Assembly: GCF_016811995.1 (NCBI RefSeq)
Contig: NZ_CP069159.1
Location: 2,418,001 to 2,482,000, forward strand
Length of the DNA: 64,000 nucleotides
Direction: 5' to 3'
From: Citrobacter sp. R56
Lineage (GTDB): Bacteria; Pseudomonadota; Gammaproteobacteria; Enterobacterales; Enterobacteriaceae
A program made the translations under genes and the position numbers. The notes beneath the pieces were generated by a model. The model was not told the DNA's origin and ran no database searches. It saw nothing but the letters and a program-made list of their open reading frames with translations. Of this stretch, positions 40,352 to 51,137 are shown piece after piece (position 1 is the stretch's first letter; each line of letters opens with the position of its first letter).

Positions 40352-41626
40352 TTACTTCCAGCAAATCAGACAGTAGTTCTTTTTGCCACGGCGCAATAAG
40401 GTATAGCGACCAAACAAACGATCCGCATCGTTGAAGAAATATTCAGGATCGGACTGTTTTTCGCCGTTGATGGTGACAGCATTCGAGGCAATCGTTTTAC
40501 GCGCCTGACCACGAGACGGTTGCAGCTCAGAATCCACCAACGCCTGCATCAGATCGGCACCCTTTTCCATCTCAACCATCGGTACGCCATCCTGCGCCAG
40601 CTGTTCGAAGTCAGCTTCGCTCAGCGCGCTCAGCGTGCCGTTGAACAGGCTTTCGGTGATGCGTTTTGCGGCCACCAGACCTTCTTCACCATGAACCAGA
40701 CGCGTCACCTGCTCGGCCAGAACGTACTGAGCACGCGGTGCCTTACCGCTGTTTTTGTCTTCTTCTTCGAGGGCATTGATCTCTTCAATGTCCATAAAGG
40801 TGAAGAACTTCAGGAAGCGATATACGTCAGCATCTGCGGTGTTGATCCAGAACTGGTAGAACTTGTACGGGCTGGTTTTCTTCGGATCCAGCCAGACCGC
40901 GCCACCTTCGGTTTTACCAAATTTGGTGCCGTCAGCTTTGGTGATCAGCGGAACCGTCAGACCAAAGACCTGATTCTGGTGCAGACGACGCGTCAGATCG
41001 ATACCGGAAGTGATGTTACCCCACTGGTCAGAACCGCCGATCTGCAGCGCAACACCGTGCAGTTTGTTCAGGCAGGCAAAGTCATAACCCTGCAGCAGGT
41101 TATAGGAGAACTCGGTAAAGGAGATGCCCTGATCGTCACGGTTCAGACGCTGCTTAACCGCTTCTTTGTTGATCATCTGATTAACAGAGAAGTGCTTGCC
41201 GATGTCACGCAGGAAAGTCAGCACATTCATGCCGCCAAACCAGTCGTAGTTGTTCGCAGCAATAGCAGCGTTGTCGCCACAATCGAAATCGAGGAACGGT
41301 GCAACCTGTTTGCGGATTTTATCCACCCACTCCTGAACCGTATCTTCGGTGTTCAGTTTACGCTCAGCGGCTTTGAAGCTCGGGTCGCCAATCAGACCGG
41401 TCGCGCCACCTACCAGTGCGACAGGTTTGTGGCCTGCCTGCTGGAAGCGTTTCAGGCATAACAATGGAACGAGATGCCCCAAATGCAAGCTGTCAGCGGT
41501 AGGATCGAAGCCGCAATAGAGCGCGATCGGGCCTTGCGCCAGTCGCTCTGCTAACGCTTCCTCGTCCGTCACCTGGGCTACCAGCCCCCGCTCTTGCAAT
41601 TGTTTAATCAAGTTACTGCTTGCCAT
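40352..41626 (-). CDS. tyrS: Tyrosyl-tRNA synthetase
   Basis: Class I aminoacyl-tRNA synthetase charging tRNA-Tyr. 424 residues from the ATG at 41626, behind GGAG; the ATG at 41638 is four codons upstream and not used in the family. The HIGH-type motif is [10 protein letters not shown] and the KMSKS equivalent is KFGKT; an S4 RNA-binding domain forms the C-terminus (~360-424). The last residues ([10 protein letters not shown]) fit the family. Confidence 0.98.
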   Translation of the reverse strand: MASSNLIKQLQERGLVAQVTDEEALAERLAQGPIALYCGFDPTADSLHLGHLVPLLCLKRFQQAGHKPVALVGGATGLIGDPSFKAAERKLNTEDTVQEWVDKIRKQVAPFLDFDCGDNAAIAANNYDWFGGMNVLTFLRDIGKHFSVNQMINKEAVKQRLNRDDQGISFTEFSYNLLQGYDFACLNKLHGVALQIGGSDQWGNITSGIDLTRRLHQNQVFGLTVPLITKADGTKFGKTEGGAVWLDPKKTSPYKFYQFWINTADADVYRFLKFFTFMDIEEINALEEEDKNSGKAPRAQYVLAEQVTRLVHGEEGLVAAKRITESLFNGTLSALSEADFEQLAQDGVPMVEMEKGADLMQALVDSELQPSRGQARKTIASNAVTINGEKQSDPEYFFNDADRLFGRYTLLRRGKKNYCLICWK

Positions 41627-41752
41627 CAAAATCTCCATGTATAAAACGACTGCACCTTAGCCGGTACACGACTTTTCGCCTGATGCGAAAGAAACATAGA
41701 ATAAAGCGCCGGAATCAGGAGTACCAGCGCTTAAAACAAGAAATTTGCATCT

Positions 41753-42409
41753 TTAAGGAGCAAGCCTGTCGATTTTCCACCCGTTATTTTCGCGTTGGTA
41801 CAAAAAGCGGTCATGCAGACGGTGTTCGCCACCCTGCCAGAACTCCATTTGCTCAATGCTGACGCGAAATCCGCCCCAGAAGCTGGGCAGCGGCACTTCA
41901 CCCTGCTGGAATTTCTGCTTGAGTTCAAGGAACTTGCTTTCGAGGATGCCACGCGCGGAGATACGGCTTGATTGTTTCGAAACCCAGGCGCCAATCTGAC
42001 TGTCACGCGGGCGACTGTGAAAATACTTCACCACCTCAAGCGTGGACAGGCGTTCTGCTTTACCAATCACCATCACCTGACGTTCCAGCATGTGCCACGG
42101 GAACAACAGACTGATGCGCGGATTGTTTTCGAGTTGATGCGCTTTACGGCTACCAAGGTTGGTATAAAACACCATCCCTTTATCGTCGTAATGCTTGAGT
42201 AACACGATACGTTGATGAGGTTGACCATTTTCATCAACGGTCGCGACAACCATCGCTGTCGGATCGGCAAGTCTGGCTTCGCATGCCTGACCCAGCCAGC
42301 GTTCAAAAAGGGGTAATGGTTCGGCGGGAAGATCGTGGCGACGCAGGCCACCTTTGGTGTATTCACGGCGCAAATGCGCGATTTGCTGCAATTCGTCGTT
42401 ATCAGACAT
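41753..42409 (-). CDS. pdxH: Pyridoxamine 5'-phosphate oxidase
   Basis: FMN enzyme that oxidises pyridoxine- and pyridoxamine-5'-phosphate to PLP. 218 residues, the usual length. Recognised from [24 protein letters not shown] (FMN/substrate contacts), the [17 protein letters not shown] motif and the C-terminal signature [24 protein letters not shown] (last part). It lies upstream of tyrS and pdxY on the same strand, so three genes around PLP supply are clustered. Confidence 0.98.
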   Translation of the reverse strand: MSDNDELQQIAHLRREYTKGGLRRHDLPAEPLPLFERWLGQACEARLADPTAMVVATVDENGQPHQRIVLLKHYDDKGMVFYTNLGSRKAHQLENNPRISLLFPWHMLERQVMVIGKAERLSTLEVVKYFHSRPRDSQIGAWVSKQSSRISARGILESKFLELKQKFQQGEVPLPSFWGGFRVSIEQMEFWQGGEHRLHDRFLYQRENNGWKIDRLAP

Positions 42410-42467
42410 GATGTTCGCTACGGATTGTCAGTGGGTGGCGCTATTGTGCGCCGCCCTGCTGAAAATC

Positions 42468-42791
42468 TCAACGCTTCGGGTTTTGTAACTGGCAGTTATT
42501 TAGCATAATTCTGTCACGTTTGTAGATTGTGGCACCGTCGCCTTTTGACCAGAAGACGTAGATGCCATCCGTGTAGCGTGCGCCTGATGCGGACACACCC
42601 TGCTTGAGCGTTTGCAGTTTATTATCGTAGATAAAGCTCACCTCTTGTCGCGTATTATTCAATTTGACGGTGAGTGGTTTTTCATCACACTGGTATTCCA
42701 GCGTATCTGTTTGCATACGCTCAACAAATTGATTGTAGACACTACAACCGGTGAGCAGCATGGGCAGACAAACGAGTAAGAGTTTTTTCAT
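42468..42791 (-). CDS. mliC: C-type lysozyme inhibitor lipoprotein MliC
   Basis: A 107-residue outer-membrane lipoprotein that inhibits c-type lysozyme. The lipobox LTGC puts the acylated Cys at residue 16. The mature part has the MliC domain: [41 protein letters not shown] and YWSKG-like [12 protein letters not shown] second Cys pair is present near the end. It lies downstream of anmK on the same strand. Confidence 0.93.
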   Translation of the reverse strand: MKKLLLVCLPMLLTGCSVYNQFVERMQTDTLEYQCDEKPLTVKLNNTRQEVSFIYDNKLQTLKQGVSASGARYTDGIYVFWSKGDGATIYKRDRIMLNNCQLQNPKR

Positions 42792-42883
42792 AGACGTATC
42801 CTGACGACTTTCCTGGTCCCGGAGGGTAAAACACCCTCCTTAACATCCTAAGTGTAACGGTATACGCTCGAAGAAAAATTCAG

Positions 42884-44005
42884 TTAACTCTGAGATCGTG
42901 GATTCGCAGGGAAAATAGCGCCCAGTACGCTCGGTTCTGAGGCCCCCGTCACTGAAGGCAGGTTTCCAGGGAGTCCGGCGAGCGTTCGCCAGGCAAGCCA
43001 GGCAAAGGCAAGCGCTTCCATATCATCACCGCTGATCCCGGCATCATCTGTACTGGTCACTTCAGTTCCAGGCAACAATCCTGCCAGACGCGCCATCAGC
43101 AACGGGTTACGGCTGCCGCCGCCGCAGACCATTAACCGCTCGCAGCAGCCGCTCAACAAAACTTGCTCTGAGATCGTTACCGCCGTCAGTTCTGCCAGCG
43201 TCGCCTGCACATCGCGAGGCTGAAGACCCGGAAATAATGAGAGATGCCGTTCTATCCAGCCGTAGTTGAAATACTCACGCCCGGTACTCTTCGGTGCCGG
43301 CAGTGAAAAATACGGGTCGCTCAGCATATTCTGCAACAGTGGGAGGATAACATTGCCCTCGCTCGCCCACTGCGCGTCTTTGTCATAGGGTTTGCCACAC
43401 TGCCGCCAGATCCACGCATCCATGAGCATATTCCCCGGTCCCGTGTCATAGCCGCGAACCGGCTGTTCGGGGATCAGCAGCGACAAGTTGGCAATTCCCC
43501 CAATATTCAGCACCATGCGCCTTTCTGTGGGATGCGCCAGCAGCGCCTGATGAAACGCAGGAACCAACGGTGCGCCCTGACCGCCCAGCGCAATGTCACG
43601 ACGACGAAAATCACCCACCACCGTTATCCCGGTGCGTGCCACGATCTGGTTGTTATCGCCAATTTGCAAGGTATGCGGCGCAATCCCGCCGGGCTCATGC
43701 CACACCGTCTGCCCATGGCAGCCAATGGCAATGACATCCTGAGGCTTCAGATTTTGCTGTACCAGCATCGCGTTGACTGCCTCGGCAAAGAGTTGCCCGA
43801 GCTGTGTATCCAACTGACCGAATTGGGAAAGCGTGAGTTGCTGCCCCTGGCAAATATCCAGTATGGCCTGTTTCAGATGAACAGGAATCGGCCAGGTCAG
43901 ACTCGCCTGTTGCGCCACCATATTTTCGTCTATTGCCGCCAGCACAACATCGACACCGTCAAGACTGGTCCCGGACATAACACCAATAAAACGGCCCGAT
44001 TTCAT
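42884..44005 (-). CDS. anmK: Anhydro-N-acetylmuramic acid kinase AnmK
   Basis: Murein-recycling kinase that opens 1,6-anhydroMurNAc and phosphorylates it to MurNAc-6-phosphate. 373 residues with the ATP loop [14 protein letters not shown] at the N-terminus, the catalytic Asp in [24 protein letters not shown] and [13 protein letters not shown]. Together with mliC it forms a small cell-wall-related cluster. Confidence 0.96.
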   Translation of the reverse strand: MKSGRFIGVMSGTSLDGVDVVLAAIDENMVAQQASLTWPIPVHLKQAILDICQGQQLTLSQFGQLDTQLGQLFAEAVNAMLVQQNLKPQDVIAIGCHGQTVWHEPGGIAPHTLQIGDNNQIVARTGITVVGDFRRRDIALGGQGAPLVPAFHQALLAHPTERRMVLNIGGIANLSLLIPEQPVRGYDTGPGNMLMDAWIWRQCGKPYDKDAQWASEGNVILPLLQNMLSDPYFSLPAPKSTGREYFNYGWIERHLSLFPGLQPRDVQATLAELTAVTISEQVLLSGCCERLMVCGGGSRNPLLMARLAGLLPGTEVTSTDDAGISGDDMEALAFAWLAWRTLAGLPGNLPSVTGASEPSVLGAIFPANPRSQS

Positions 44006-44141
44006 ATGTTTTCCTTTTTGGCATGGATTTCACTTATCACACTCAACCATAATATACCGGTCAATGCCACGCTTCACTGCCAGATTTTGACCGCGCGTTC
44101 AGCGCGATGAGTTTATATTCTGATAAGTCTCGCGAATGGTT

Positions 44142-44158
44142 CGTTTATACTTGGTTAA
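44142..44158 (+). promoter_or_regulatory. PhoP box of slyB
   Basis: Half-sites CGTTTA (44142-44147) and GGTTAA (44153-44158) are spaced by 5 bp, and a TATGAT -10 box begins 12 bp further on (44171-44176). This is the class I PhoP-dependent promoter layout, and slyB is a known PhoP target. Confidence 0.75.
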
Positions 44159-44170
44159 CCCAATTCTGAT

Positions 44171-44176
44171 TATGAT
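44171..44176 (+). promoter_or_regulatory. -10 box of the PhoP-dependent slyB promoter
   Basis: TATGAT, 12 bp after the PhoP box, with no separate -35 sequence, as expected when PhoP recruits polymerase. Confidence 0.6.
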
Positions 44177-44283
44177 TTTCACAATGTTCCAGTAGAACAT
44201 GTGACCTTAGGCTCACAAATGCCATATAATTTAACCATGAGGGATGCTTAAGTAGCGTTTCGTGGTGAACAGGAGATTTATAA

Positions 44284-44751
44284 ATGATTAAACGTGTGCT
44301 GATCGTTTCAATGATGGGGTTGTCTCTGGCAGGCTGTACGAACACCGATAGCCTTTCCGGGGATGTCTATACCGCATCTGAAGCAAAACAAGTTCAGAAT
44401 GTCACGTACGGGACTATTGTGAATGCTCGTCCGGTTCAAATTCAGGGTGGTGATGATTCGAATGTCATCGGCGCTATCGGCGGTGCGGTATTGGGTGGTT
44501 TCATCGGTAACACCGTCGGCGGCGGTACCGGACGCTCTCTGGCAACCGCGGCGGGCGCAGTAGCCGGTGGCGTTGCAGGTCAGAGTGTACAGGGCGCGAT
44601 CAACAAAACGCAGGGTGTGGAGCTTGAAATCCGTAAAGATGACGGCAACACCATCATGGTTGTTCAGAAGCAAGGCAGCACCACGTTCTCTGCAGGTCAG
44701 CGCGTTGTACTGGCCAGCAACGGCAGCCAGGTTACCGTCTCTCCGCGCTAA
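44284..44751 (+). CDS. slyB: Outer membrane lipoprotein SlyB
   Basis: A 155-residue lipoprotein, acylated Cys18 in the lipobox LAGC. The middle is a glycine-zipper 2TM domain (GAIGGAVLGGFIGNTVGGGTG and GAVAGGVAGQSVQGA), followed by a beta-rich tail. SlyB is strongly induced by PhoPQ and helps keep the outer membrane stable. The upstream PhoP box supports the same regulation here. A GGAG ribosome site precedes the ATG. Confidence 0.96.
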   Translation: MIKRVLIVSMMGLSLAGCTNTDSLSGDVYTASEAKQVQNVTYGTIVNARPVQIQGGDDSNVIGAIGGAVLGGFIGNTVGGGTGRSLATAAGAVAGGVAGQSVQGAINKTQGVELEIRKDDGNTIMVVQKQGSTTFSAGQRVVLASNGSQVTVSPR

Positions 44752-44777
44752 CCGAAGCGCTGATGCCGCCTGACGTA

Positions 44778-44818
44778 AGACGAGTATGTGTGGCCTGCCG
44801 GGTCACACATACGTCTTT
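44778..44818. terminator. Bidirectional terminator slyB / slyA
   Basis: Long stem with one bulge: AAGACG-A-GTATGTGTG pairs with CACACATACGTCTT around an 11-base loop; T residues follow on the right. It separates the convergent slyB and slyA. Confidence 0.75.
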
Positions 44819-44823
44819 CCGGG

Positions 44824-45264
44824 TTAATCCTGCGATTGCAACTCGATAATGTTGTGCTCAAGTTTGGCAACCAGCTTGATTAAAATGTCAATTTCCTGCT
44901 GAGAAATCCCTTCCAGAATCTCCCCACGGGTCTTATTAATCACAGCTTCCATCTCGGTAATAAGAGGCGTGGCTTTTTCCGTGAGCTTTATACGTTTCGC
45001 GCGACGATCGCTTGGACACGTCTGTCGTGAAATTAACCCTTTCTCTTCGAGCTGATCTAACGTACGTACCAGTGAAGGCTGCTCAATGCCAATCGCTTTC
45101 GCCAGTTGAATTTGCGACTGCTCCGGCGGCAATTGATGAATGTTGTGCAGCGTTACCCAGTGTGTCTGCGTCAACTCCAGAGGTTTCAGGCGATGGTCAA
45201 TCAGAGCACGCCAAATGCGCACCAACCGTGCCAGATCAGAACCTAGTGGCGATTCCAATTTCAT
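44824..45264 (-). CDS. slyA: MarR-family regulator SlyA
   Basis: A 146-residue winged-helix regulator that counteracts H-NS and controls envelope and virulence genes. Recognised from [26 protein letters not shown] and the recognition helix region [20 protein letters not shown], followed by the wing [11 protein letters not shown]. It is divergent from the ydhIJK operon across 190 bp; in E. coli and Salmonella SlyA acts on several neighbours. Its presence near two AT-rich islands is functionally plausible but not proof of control. Confidence 0.97.
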   Translation of the reverse strand: MKLESPLGSDLARLVRIWRALIDHRLKPLELTQTHWVTLHNIHQLPPEQSQIQLAKAIGIEQPSLVRTLDQLEEKGLISRQTCPSDRRAKRIKLTEKATPLITEMEAVINKTRGEILEGISQQEIDILIKLVAKLEHNIIELQSQD

Positions 45265-45458
45265 CTCCTTATAATTAGCTTGCTAAGTTATTATACTGAT
45301 TTTAGAATAGTGTGCAGTATTTATATTCTCAAAACAAATGTATTGCTAAATTTGCATACAGGTAGACATTTTTTCAGACATTATGCGAGAAAGACGTGCG
45401 TTGCCCCGCTCTATACTAACCCTAAAGCCACGCTTTCTAATGCAAAGGAATAGTACTT

Positions 45459-45695
45459 GTGACATTCATGTTCAACGCAACAGGATTGCCCTTACAAGAT
45501 CTGGTGTTCGGCGCATCAGTTTATTTTCCTCCCCTGTTCAAAGCGTTCGCGCTGGCATTTGTCATCTGGTTGATGATTCATCGCCTGTTACGCGACTGGA
45601 TATACTCAGGTGAAATCTGGCATCCCCTGCTGATGGATCTCTCTCTCTTTACACTTTGCGTCTGCCTGAGCCTTATTTTACTGATTGTGTGGTGA
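45459..45695 (+). CDS. ydhI: DUF1656 membrane protein YdhI
   Basis: A 78-residue protein with two membrane helices ([23 protein letters not shown] and a C-terminal helix) of the DUF1656/AaeX type. Such proteins are the first gene of AaeXAB-like efflux operons. It is followed two bases later by ydhJ. Confidence 0.92.
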   Translation: MTFMFNATGLPLQDLVFGASVYFPPLFKAFALAFVIWLMIHRLLRDWIYSGEIWHPLLMDLSLFTLCVCLSLILLIVW

Positions 45696-45697
45696 TT

Positions 45698-46561
45698 ATG
45701 TCCCTGAAAACCATTAAATACTTTTCAACTATTGGGGTTGCTGTTATCGCCGTGCTGGCCGGCTGGTGGCTGTGGAATTATTACATGCAGTCGCCGTGGA
45801 CGCGTGATGGCAAAGTCCGGGCAGAACAAGTGAGCGTGACGCCTCAGGTCTCCGGAAGCATTATTCAACTCAACGTGAAAGATAACCAGTTCGTCAATGC
45901 AGGCGATCTTCTGTTTATCATCGACAAGACCCCTTTCCATATCGCAGAACTTAACGCACAGGCACAGTTGGCAAAAGCGCAGTCCGATCTGGCAAAAGCC
46001 AATAATGAGGCAAATCGCCGTCGGCATTTATCCCAAAACTATATCTCCGCCGAGGATATGGACACGGCGAATCTGAACGTTAAAGCCATGCAGGCCAGTG
46101 TTGAAGTCGCCAGAGCAACCCTGAAACAGGCCCAGTGGCAGCTAACCCAGACGGAAGTCAAAGCCCCGGTCGCGGGGTGGATAACCAATCTTTCGACCCG
46201 CACGGGCGATTATGCCACCACCGGCAAGCCCCTGTTTGCGCTTGTCGACAGCCACTCATTTTATGTGATCGGCTATTTTGAGGAAACCAAATTACGCCAT
46301 ATCCGTGAAGGTGCTCCAGCACAAATCACATTGTACAGCGGCAATATAAAGTTACAGGGTCACGTAGCCAGCATTGGCCGGGCCATCTACGACCAAAGTG
46401 TGGAAAGCGATTCCGGGCTGGTGCCTGATATCAAGCCCAATGTTCCGTGGGTTCGCCTGGCGCAGCGCGTCCCTGTGCGGATTGAATTTAACGCCTTGCC
46501 GCATGACGTCACGCTGGTGTCGGGCACCACATGCAGCGTGGCGATTGCTGGTCAGCGCTAA
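45698..46561 (+). CDS. ydhJ: HlyD-type membrane fusion protein YdhJ
   Basis: A periplasmic adaptor of 287 residues with an N-terminal membrane anchor, a biotinyl-lipoyl-like half-motif ([20 protein letters not shown]), an alpha-helical hairpin (~85-140) and the second lipoyl half ([19 protein letters not shown]). It is expected to work with YdhK. The start at 45698 (MSLKTIKYF) matches the family; the open frame upstream overlaps ydhI. The stop overlaps the ydhK start as TAATG. Confidence 0.94.
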   Translation: MSLKTIKYFSTIGVAVIAVLAGWWLWNYYMQSPWTRDGKVRAEQVSVTPQVSGSIIQLNVKDNQFVNAGDLLFIIDKTPFHIAELNAQAQLAKAQSDLAKANNEANRRRHLSQNYISAEDMDTANLNVKAMQASVEVARATLKQAQWQLTQTEVKAPVAGWITNLSTRTGDYATTGKPLFALVDSHSFYVIGYFEETKLRHIREGAPAQITLYSGNIKLQGHVASIGRAIYDQSVESDSGLVPDIKPNVPWVRLAQRVPVRIEFNALPHDVTLVSGTTCSVAIAGQR

Positions 46562-48576
46562 TGAAACGCCTTCATCAGGTGTTGCAAAACGCCCCCTGGT
46601 TTAAAGCGACATCCGGGCAATGGCGATATGCCTTACGCAACACCATTGCCATGTGTCTTGCGCTGACGTTTGCCTATTATCTGAACCTGGATGAACCCTA
46701 CTGGGCGATGACCTCCGCTGCGGTTGTGAGTTTTCCTACGGTAGGCGGCGTTATCAGCAAAAGCCTGGGGCGAATCGCCGGGAGTTTGCTTGGCGCAACC
46801 GCTGCCCTGATCCTGGCGGGACATACCCTCAACGAGCCCTGGCTCTTTTTGCTGAGTATGGCCGCCTGGATTGGCTTTTGTACCTGGGCCTGCGCGCACT
46901 TCACCAACAACGTGGCCTATGCGTTTCAGTTAGCGGGTTATACGGCGGCAATCATCGCCTTTCCGATGGTTAACATTAGCGAGATCACCCAGTTATGGGA
47001 TATTGCTCAAGCCCGCGTATGCGAAGTAATTGTGGGCATTCTGTGTGGGGCGATGATGATGATGATCTTGCCCAGCACCTCTGACGGCACCGCACTGCTC
47101 ACCGCGTTAAAAAACATGCACGCGCGATTGCTGGAGCATGCCAGTCAGCTCTGGCGGCCCGAGACAACTGACGCCATTCGTTCCGCCCACGAAGGTGTGA
47201 TCGGCCAAATCCTGACGATGAATTTGTTACGCATCCAGGCCTTCTGGAGCCATTATCATTTTCGTCAGCAGAATGCCTTGCTCAATTCACTGCTGCACCA
47301 ACAGTTGCGCCTGACCAGCGTCATCTCAAGTCTTCGCCGGATGTTACTGAACTGGCCCAACCCTCCGGCGCATCTCCAGGAGGTGATTGAACAACTGCTG
47401 GTCACTCTCGCTAAACCGCAGACGGACAGCTACACCGTGGCGCGGATCATTGCCCCATTACGTCCTCTGGACAAGCAAGATTACCGGCACATCGCATTCT
47501 GGCAGCGGTTACGTTATTTCTGCCAGGTCTACTTACAGAGTAGCCATCGCTTAAACTTGCTGGAAAATGTCGCGTCGGTTGAGCAGATTAACGTGAAGCG
47601 CAGCCCCGGACTTGCGCGCCACACCGACAACGCGGAAGCCATCTGGGGTGGCTTACGTACGTTTTGCACGTTGATGGTGATTGGCGCATGGAGCATTGGC
47701 GCACAATGGGAGTCAGGTTCTGGCGCGTTAACGCTGGCGGCCATCAGTTGCGTACTCTATTCTGCCGTTGCGGCCCCGTTCAAATCGCTCTCTCTGCTGA
47801 TGCGCACGCTTATCCTGTTGTCGCTGTTCAGTTTCGTCGTCAAATTTGGGCTGATGGTACAAATCACCGATCTCTGGCAGTTTCTGTTGTTCCTGTTCCC
47901 GCTGCTCGCGACGATGCAGTTACTGAAGTTACAAATGCCAAAGCTGGCGGGGCTTTGGGGGCAGCTCATTGTATTTATGGGGTCGTTTGTCGCCGTCACT
48001 AACCCGCCGGTTTATGACCTGGCGGAGTTTTTAAACGACAACACCGCCAAGATAGCCGGGGTGGCCATCTCCTGGCTGGCATTCGCCATTCTACGCCCCG
48101 GCTCAGACGCCAGGAAAAGCCGACGTCACATTCGCGCATTACGTCGGGATTTTGTGGATCAGCTCAGCCGTTATCCCTCTCTGAGCGAAAATGAGTTTGA
48201 ATCCCTGACGTATCATCATGTTAGCCAACTCAGCAACAGCCAGGATGCATTAGCGCGACGTTGGCTATTACGATGGGGTGTGGTGTTGCTGAACTGTTCG
48301 CACGTTGTCTGGCAATTACGCGCCTGGGAGGCACGTTCAGACCCACTTTCGCGGGTGAGGGATATTTGCATCTCGTTATTGCATAACGTGATGAGCGAGC
48401 GCGGCGTTCAACAACGCCCACTCGCCACCACATTGCAGGAATTGCAGCGTATCTGCGACACGCTCGCGCACCATCATCAGCCCGCAGCACAGGAACTGGC
48501 GGCGCTTATCTGGCGACTTCACTGTTCACTTTCGCAGCTTGAACAAGCGCCACCGCAGGGTACGCTGACATTCTGA
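46561..48576 (+). CDS. ydhK: FUSC-family putative efflux protein YdhK
   Basis: A 671-residue inner-membrane protein with two blocks of membrane helices (~30-165 and ~375-520) and cytoplasmic linkers, like AaeB, the p-hydroxybenzoate efflux component. Recognised from [31 protein letters not shown] and its repeat-like second half. The start is the ATG at 46561, one base overlapping the ydhJ stop. The substrate is unknown. It ends immediately before the convergent sodC stop. Confidence 0.94.
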   Translation: MKRLHQVLQNAPWFKATSGQWRYALRNTIAMCLALTFAYYLNLDEPYWAMTSAAVVSFPTVGGVISKSLGRIAGSLLGATAALILAGHTLNEPWLFLLSMAAWIGFCTWACAHFTNNVAYAFQLAGYTAAIIAFPMVNISEITQLWDIAQARVCEVIVGILCGAMMMMILPSTSDGTALLTALKNMHARLLEHASQLWRPETTDAIRSAHEGVIGQILTMNLLRIQAFWSHYHFRQQNALLNSLLHQQLRLTSVISSLRRMLLNWPNPPAHLQEVIEQLLVTLAKPQTDSYTVARIIAPLRPLDKQDYRHIAFWQRLRYFCQVYLQSSHRLNLLENVASVEQINVKRSPGLARHTDNAEAIWGGLRTFCTLMVIGAWSIGAQWESGSGALTLAAISCVLYSAVAAPFKSLSLLMRTLILLSLFSFVVKFGLMVQITDLWQFLLFLFPLLATMQLLKLQMPKLAGLWGQLIVFMGSFVAVTNPPVYDLAEFLNDNTAKIAGVAISWLAFAILRPGSDARKSRRHIRALRRDFVDQLSRYPSLSENEFESLTYHHVSQLSNSQDALARRWLLRWGVVLLNCSHVVWQLRAWEARSDPLSRVRDICISLLHNVMSERGVQQRPLATTLQELQRICDTLAHHHQPAAQELAALIWRLHCSLSQLEQAPPQGTLTF

Positions 48577-49098
48577 TTATTTAATCACGCCACAGGCATA
48601 ACGCGCCCCGCCACCGCCCAACGGTTTTGGCTGATCGGACATGTTATCGCCGCCCACATGGATCATCAGCGCCTTGTCTTTAACGTCATCGAGGGATGTG
48701 AGTCGCGGGGCAACGACGGGCGCTGTCGCCGTACCGTCGCTATTCACCACCAACAGGGGCAAGTCGCCCATATGGCCTGCGCCACTGGGTCCCTCATGTT
48801 TGCCGGTTTTGTGGGGATCGAGATGTCCTCCTGCGGACTCCGCGGCAGAGGCTTTCCCCTCTTTCATCGCGGGCTCGCAGCTACCGTTGGTATGGACGTG
48901 AAAACCATGTTCTCCTGCGGGTAACGCTTTAAGATCGGGGGTAAATTGCAGGCCTTTATCGGTTTCGGTGATAGTGACCGTGCCAATCGCTTGCCCGACG
49001 CCTTGCGATGTCACCAGATTCATTTCCACTTTTTCACTGTTGGCCTGCGCACCCGCACAAACCAACAGCGTCAACATTGCCAGACTCACACGTTTCAT
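48577..49098 (-). CDS. sodC: Periplasmic Cu/Zn superoxide dismutase SodC
   Basis: Secreted superoxide dismutase of 173 residues with a signal peptide (cleavage after AGAQA, ~19). Metal ligands are seen in [10 protein letters not shown], the zinc loop [15 protein letters not shown] and GHMGDLP, and the last copper His in MIHVGGDN; the two cysteines of the structural disulfide are present. It protects the periplasm from superoxide. Confidence 0.97.
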   Translation of the reverse strand: MKRVSLAMLTLLVCAGAQANSEKVEMNLVTSQGVGQAIGTVTITETDKGLQFTPDLKALPAGEHGFHVHTNGSCEPAMKEGKASAAESAGGHLDPHKTGKHEGPSGAGHMGDLPLLVVNSDGTATAPVVAPRLTSLDDVKDKALMIHVGGDNMSDQPKPLGGGGARYACGVIK

Positions 49099-49173
49099 AG
49101 GACCTCCGTCAATTTATCTCCCCGTTAAGTGTAAACCAGCGAAATAATCTTGAGCGTAAAGTCCGTATGTTGG

Positions 49174-50070
49174 TTATGGCACGTCGTAACCGAGAGCGGC
49201 TTTGCGGATGCGGAACCATTGCTGGCGCGACATATTCAACGATTCTGCTTCAATTGCTGAACGCACCCGCTCAATTTTCCCGGAACCGATAATAGGCAAT
49301 GGCTGCGAAGGCAGTCGTAGAATCCACGCATACACCACCTGCTCGATGGATTGCGCATTGAGCTCCTCCGCAATCGTGGCAAGTTCATTACGCAGCGGTT
49401 GGTATTCGTCATCATTAAACAGGCGTCCACCGCCGAGGCAGGACCAGGCCATTGGACGAATGCGCAGTTGCTGGAGCTGATCGAGCGTACCGTCCAGCAA
49501 CAGCGGCTGGTAAACCGGCGAGATTTCCACCTGGTTTGTCGCAAGTGTGAACGGCAGGCGTGACTGCAATAACGTGAACTGTGCTTGCGTGAAGTTTGAC
49601 ACCCCAAAGTGGCTAACCTTTCCACTTTTGTGCAACTGTTTAAACGCTTCTGCGACATCATCGGCGTCCATCAACGGATCGGGGCGATGAATCAACAGCA
49701 GGTCAAGATGGTCGGTTGCCAGATTTTTCAGCGACTGTTCCGCGCTGGCAATAATATGGGAGCTATCGGTAATGTAATGACCGAGCGTATTTTCTGCCCG
49801 GGCGGTCGTGGCAATACCACACTTGGTGACAATTTGCATGCGTTCACGCAGATGCGGCGCCAGCTTCATGGCCTCGCCAAATGCCGCTTCACACTGGTAG
49901 CCACCATAAATATCCGCATGGTCAACCGTGGTAACGCCTAATTCAAGATGCTCTTCAATGAAACTCACCAACTGACGCGCGGACATATTCCAGTCCATCA
50001 AACGCCAGTAGCCCATAACGAAGCGGGAAAACTCCGGACCTTGCGGCGCAATCGTGACACGCTGAACCAT
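49174..50070 (-). CDS. ydhF: Aldo/keto reductase-family protein YdhF
   Basis: A 298-residue TIM-barrel oxidoreductase of the aldo-keto reductase family. Catalytic residues are visible as TVDHADIYGGY (Asp, Tyr) and the Lys/His positions in KCGIATTAR and LLIHRPDPLMD; the NADPH site is PIIGSGKIERV. The start at 50070 matches the E. coli protein (MVQRVTIAPQGPEFSRF); 34 open codons upstream are not conserved. The substrate is unknown. Confidence 0.94.
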   Translation of the reverse strand: MVQRVTIAPQGPEFSRFVMGYWRLMDWNMSARQLVSFIEEHLELGVTTVDHADIYGGYQCEAAFGEAMKLAPHLRERMQIVTKCGIATTARAENTLGHYITDSSHIIASAEQSLKNLATDHLDLLLIHRPDPLMDADDVAEAFKQLHKSGKVSHFGVSNFTQAQFTLLQSRLPFTLATNQVEISPVYQPLLLDGTLDQLQQLRIRPMAWSCLGGGRLFNDDEYQPLRNELATIAEELNAQSIEQVVYAWILRLPSQPLPIIGSGKIERVRSAIEAESLNMSRQQWFRIRKAALGYDVP

Positions 50071-50119
50071 AACAGCTTCCTCATCAATAGACAGGTTTTG
50101 AGTATACGCAATTACGCTT

Positions 50120-50359
50120 TTAAAAGAGTGAAGGTTGTTGCGGTTCTTCCTGCGGGTCAGGTTTGTTTGCACGCAATCTGCGCATCAGGCGCTGACGGCA
50201 TAAGCGCAGCACCTCTTGTTTTTCGGCATCGCTCATATTTTGCCAGTTAAAGCGCTCATCACGGTTGCGCAGACATCCACGGCAAAACCCACGATCATCC
50301 GACTGACAGATGCCACGACACGGGCTCTGGACGGGAAAAAACTCCAACTGCTCAGCCAC
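50120..50359 (-). CDS. ydhL: DUF1289 protein YdhL
   Basis: A 79-residue protein with the DUF1289 cysteine motif SPCRGICQSDDRGFCRGCLRN, which suggests a small metal-binding fold, followed by a basic region (EVLRLCRQRLMRRLRANK). The function is unknown. It is divergent from nemR, and the NemR operator region lies between them. Confidence 0.9.
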   Translation of the reverse strand: MAEQLEFFPVQSPCRGICQSDDRGFCRGCLRNRDERFNWQNMSDAEKQEVLRLCRQRLMRRLRANKPDPQEEPQQPSLF

Positions 50360-50481
50360 ATTCCCTCCTTAATTAAGATAGCCCTGCACCACATACTTCA
50401 TGTTGCGGCGCACCGCCTGAAGGATGATGTCTCTATGACAATTGAAGACGCTAACTGAAATTCTGGCAACTTCTGTTGCAT

Positions 50482-50497
50482 TAGACCGACTGGTCTA
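50482..50497. promoter_or_regulatory. NemR operator upstream of nemR
   Basis: TAGACC-GACT-GGTCTA, a perfect inverted repeat with 4-bp spacer, 16 bp before the nemR start; this is the known NemR box form. Confidence 0.9.
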
Positions 50498-50512
50498 TTA
50501 CACTCTTTTCCC

Positions 50513-51112
50513 ATGAACAAACAGACTGAACATGACACACGCGAACATCTTCTGGCAACAGGCGAAAAGCTTTGCATGCAGAAAGGCTTCACCGGAATGG
50601 GGTTGAGCGAACTGCTGAAAACCGCCGAAGTGCCCAAGGGTTCGTTTTATCACTATTTTCGCTCAAAAGAAGCGTTTGGCGTCGCGATGCTGGAACGCCA
50701 CTACGCGGCGTACCATCTGCGTCTGGCGACACTGCTGGAATCCGGTGCGGGAAATTATCGCGACCGGGTTCTGACGTACTACCAGGAAAACCTGAAGCAG
50801 TTCTGCCAACAGGGCAGTATTAGCGGGTGCTTAACCGTTAAACTTTCCGCTGAGGTGTGCGATCTTTCGGAAGATATGCGTACCGCGATGGACAAAGGTG
50901 CCCGGCACATTACCACGCTGCTGGCGCAAGCCCTGGAAAAAGGACGTGATAGTCACTGTTTGTCGTTTGTCGGTGAACCTCTGCAACAGGCGCAGGTACT
51001 TTATGCCCTGTGGTTAGGGGCGAATCTGCAGGCCAAAATTTCTCGTAGTGCAGCACCGCTGGAAAGCGCGCTGGCACACGTAAAAACCATTGTTGCAACG
51101 CCTGCCGTTTAA
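50513..51112 (+). CDS. nemR: TetR-family redox repressor NemR
   Basis: Repressor of the nemRA-gloA operon, released by electrophiles such as N-ethylmaleimide, methylglyoxal and HOCl that modify its cysteines. 199 residues with an N-terminal TetR helix-turn-helix (GMGLSELLKTAEVPKGSFYHYFRSKEAF, written here for its position at ~20-50) and cysteines in the ligand domain (ISGCLTVKLSAEVCDL, HCLSF). The operator overlaps its promoter. Confidence 0.96.
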   Translation: MNKQTEHDTREHLLATGEKLCMQKGFTGMGLSELLKTAEVPKGSFYHYFRSKEAFGVAMLERHYAAYHLRLATLLESGAGNYRDRVLTYYQENLKQFCQQGSISGCLTVKLSAEVCDLSEDMRTAMDKGARHITTLLAQALEKGRDSHCLSFVGEPLQQAQVLYALWLGANLQAKISRSAAPLESALAHVKTIVATPAV

Positions 51113-51137
51113 CAGGCGTTTTTATTTACCTTATCAC

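Noticed and set aside
40520-41461. 313-residue rightward open frame over tyrS
   Set aside because: Antisense shadow of tyrS, which has the HIGH and KMSKS motifs and an S4 domain on the other strand.
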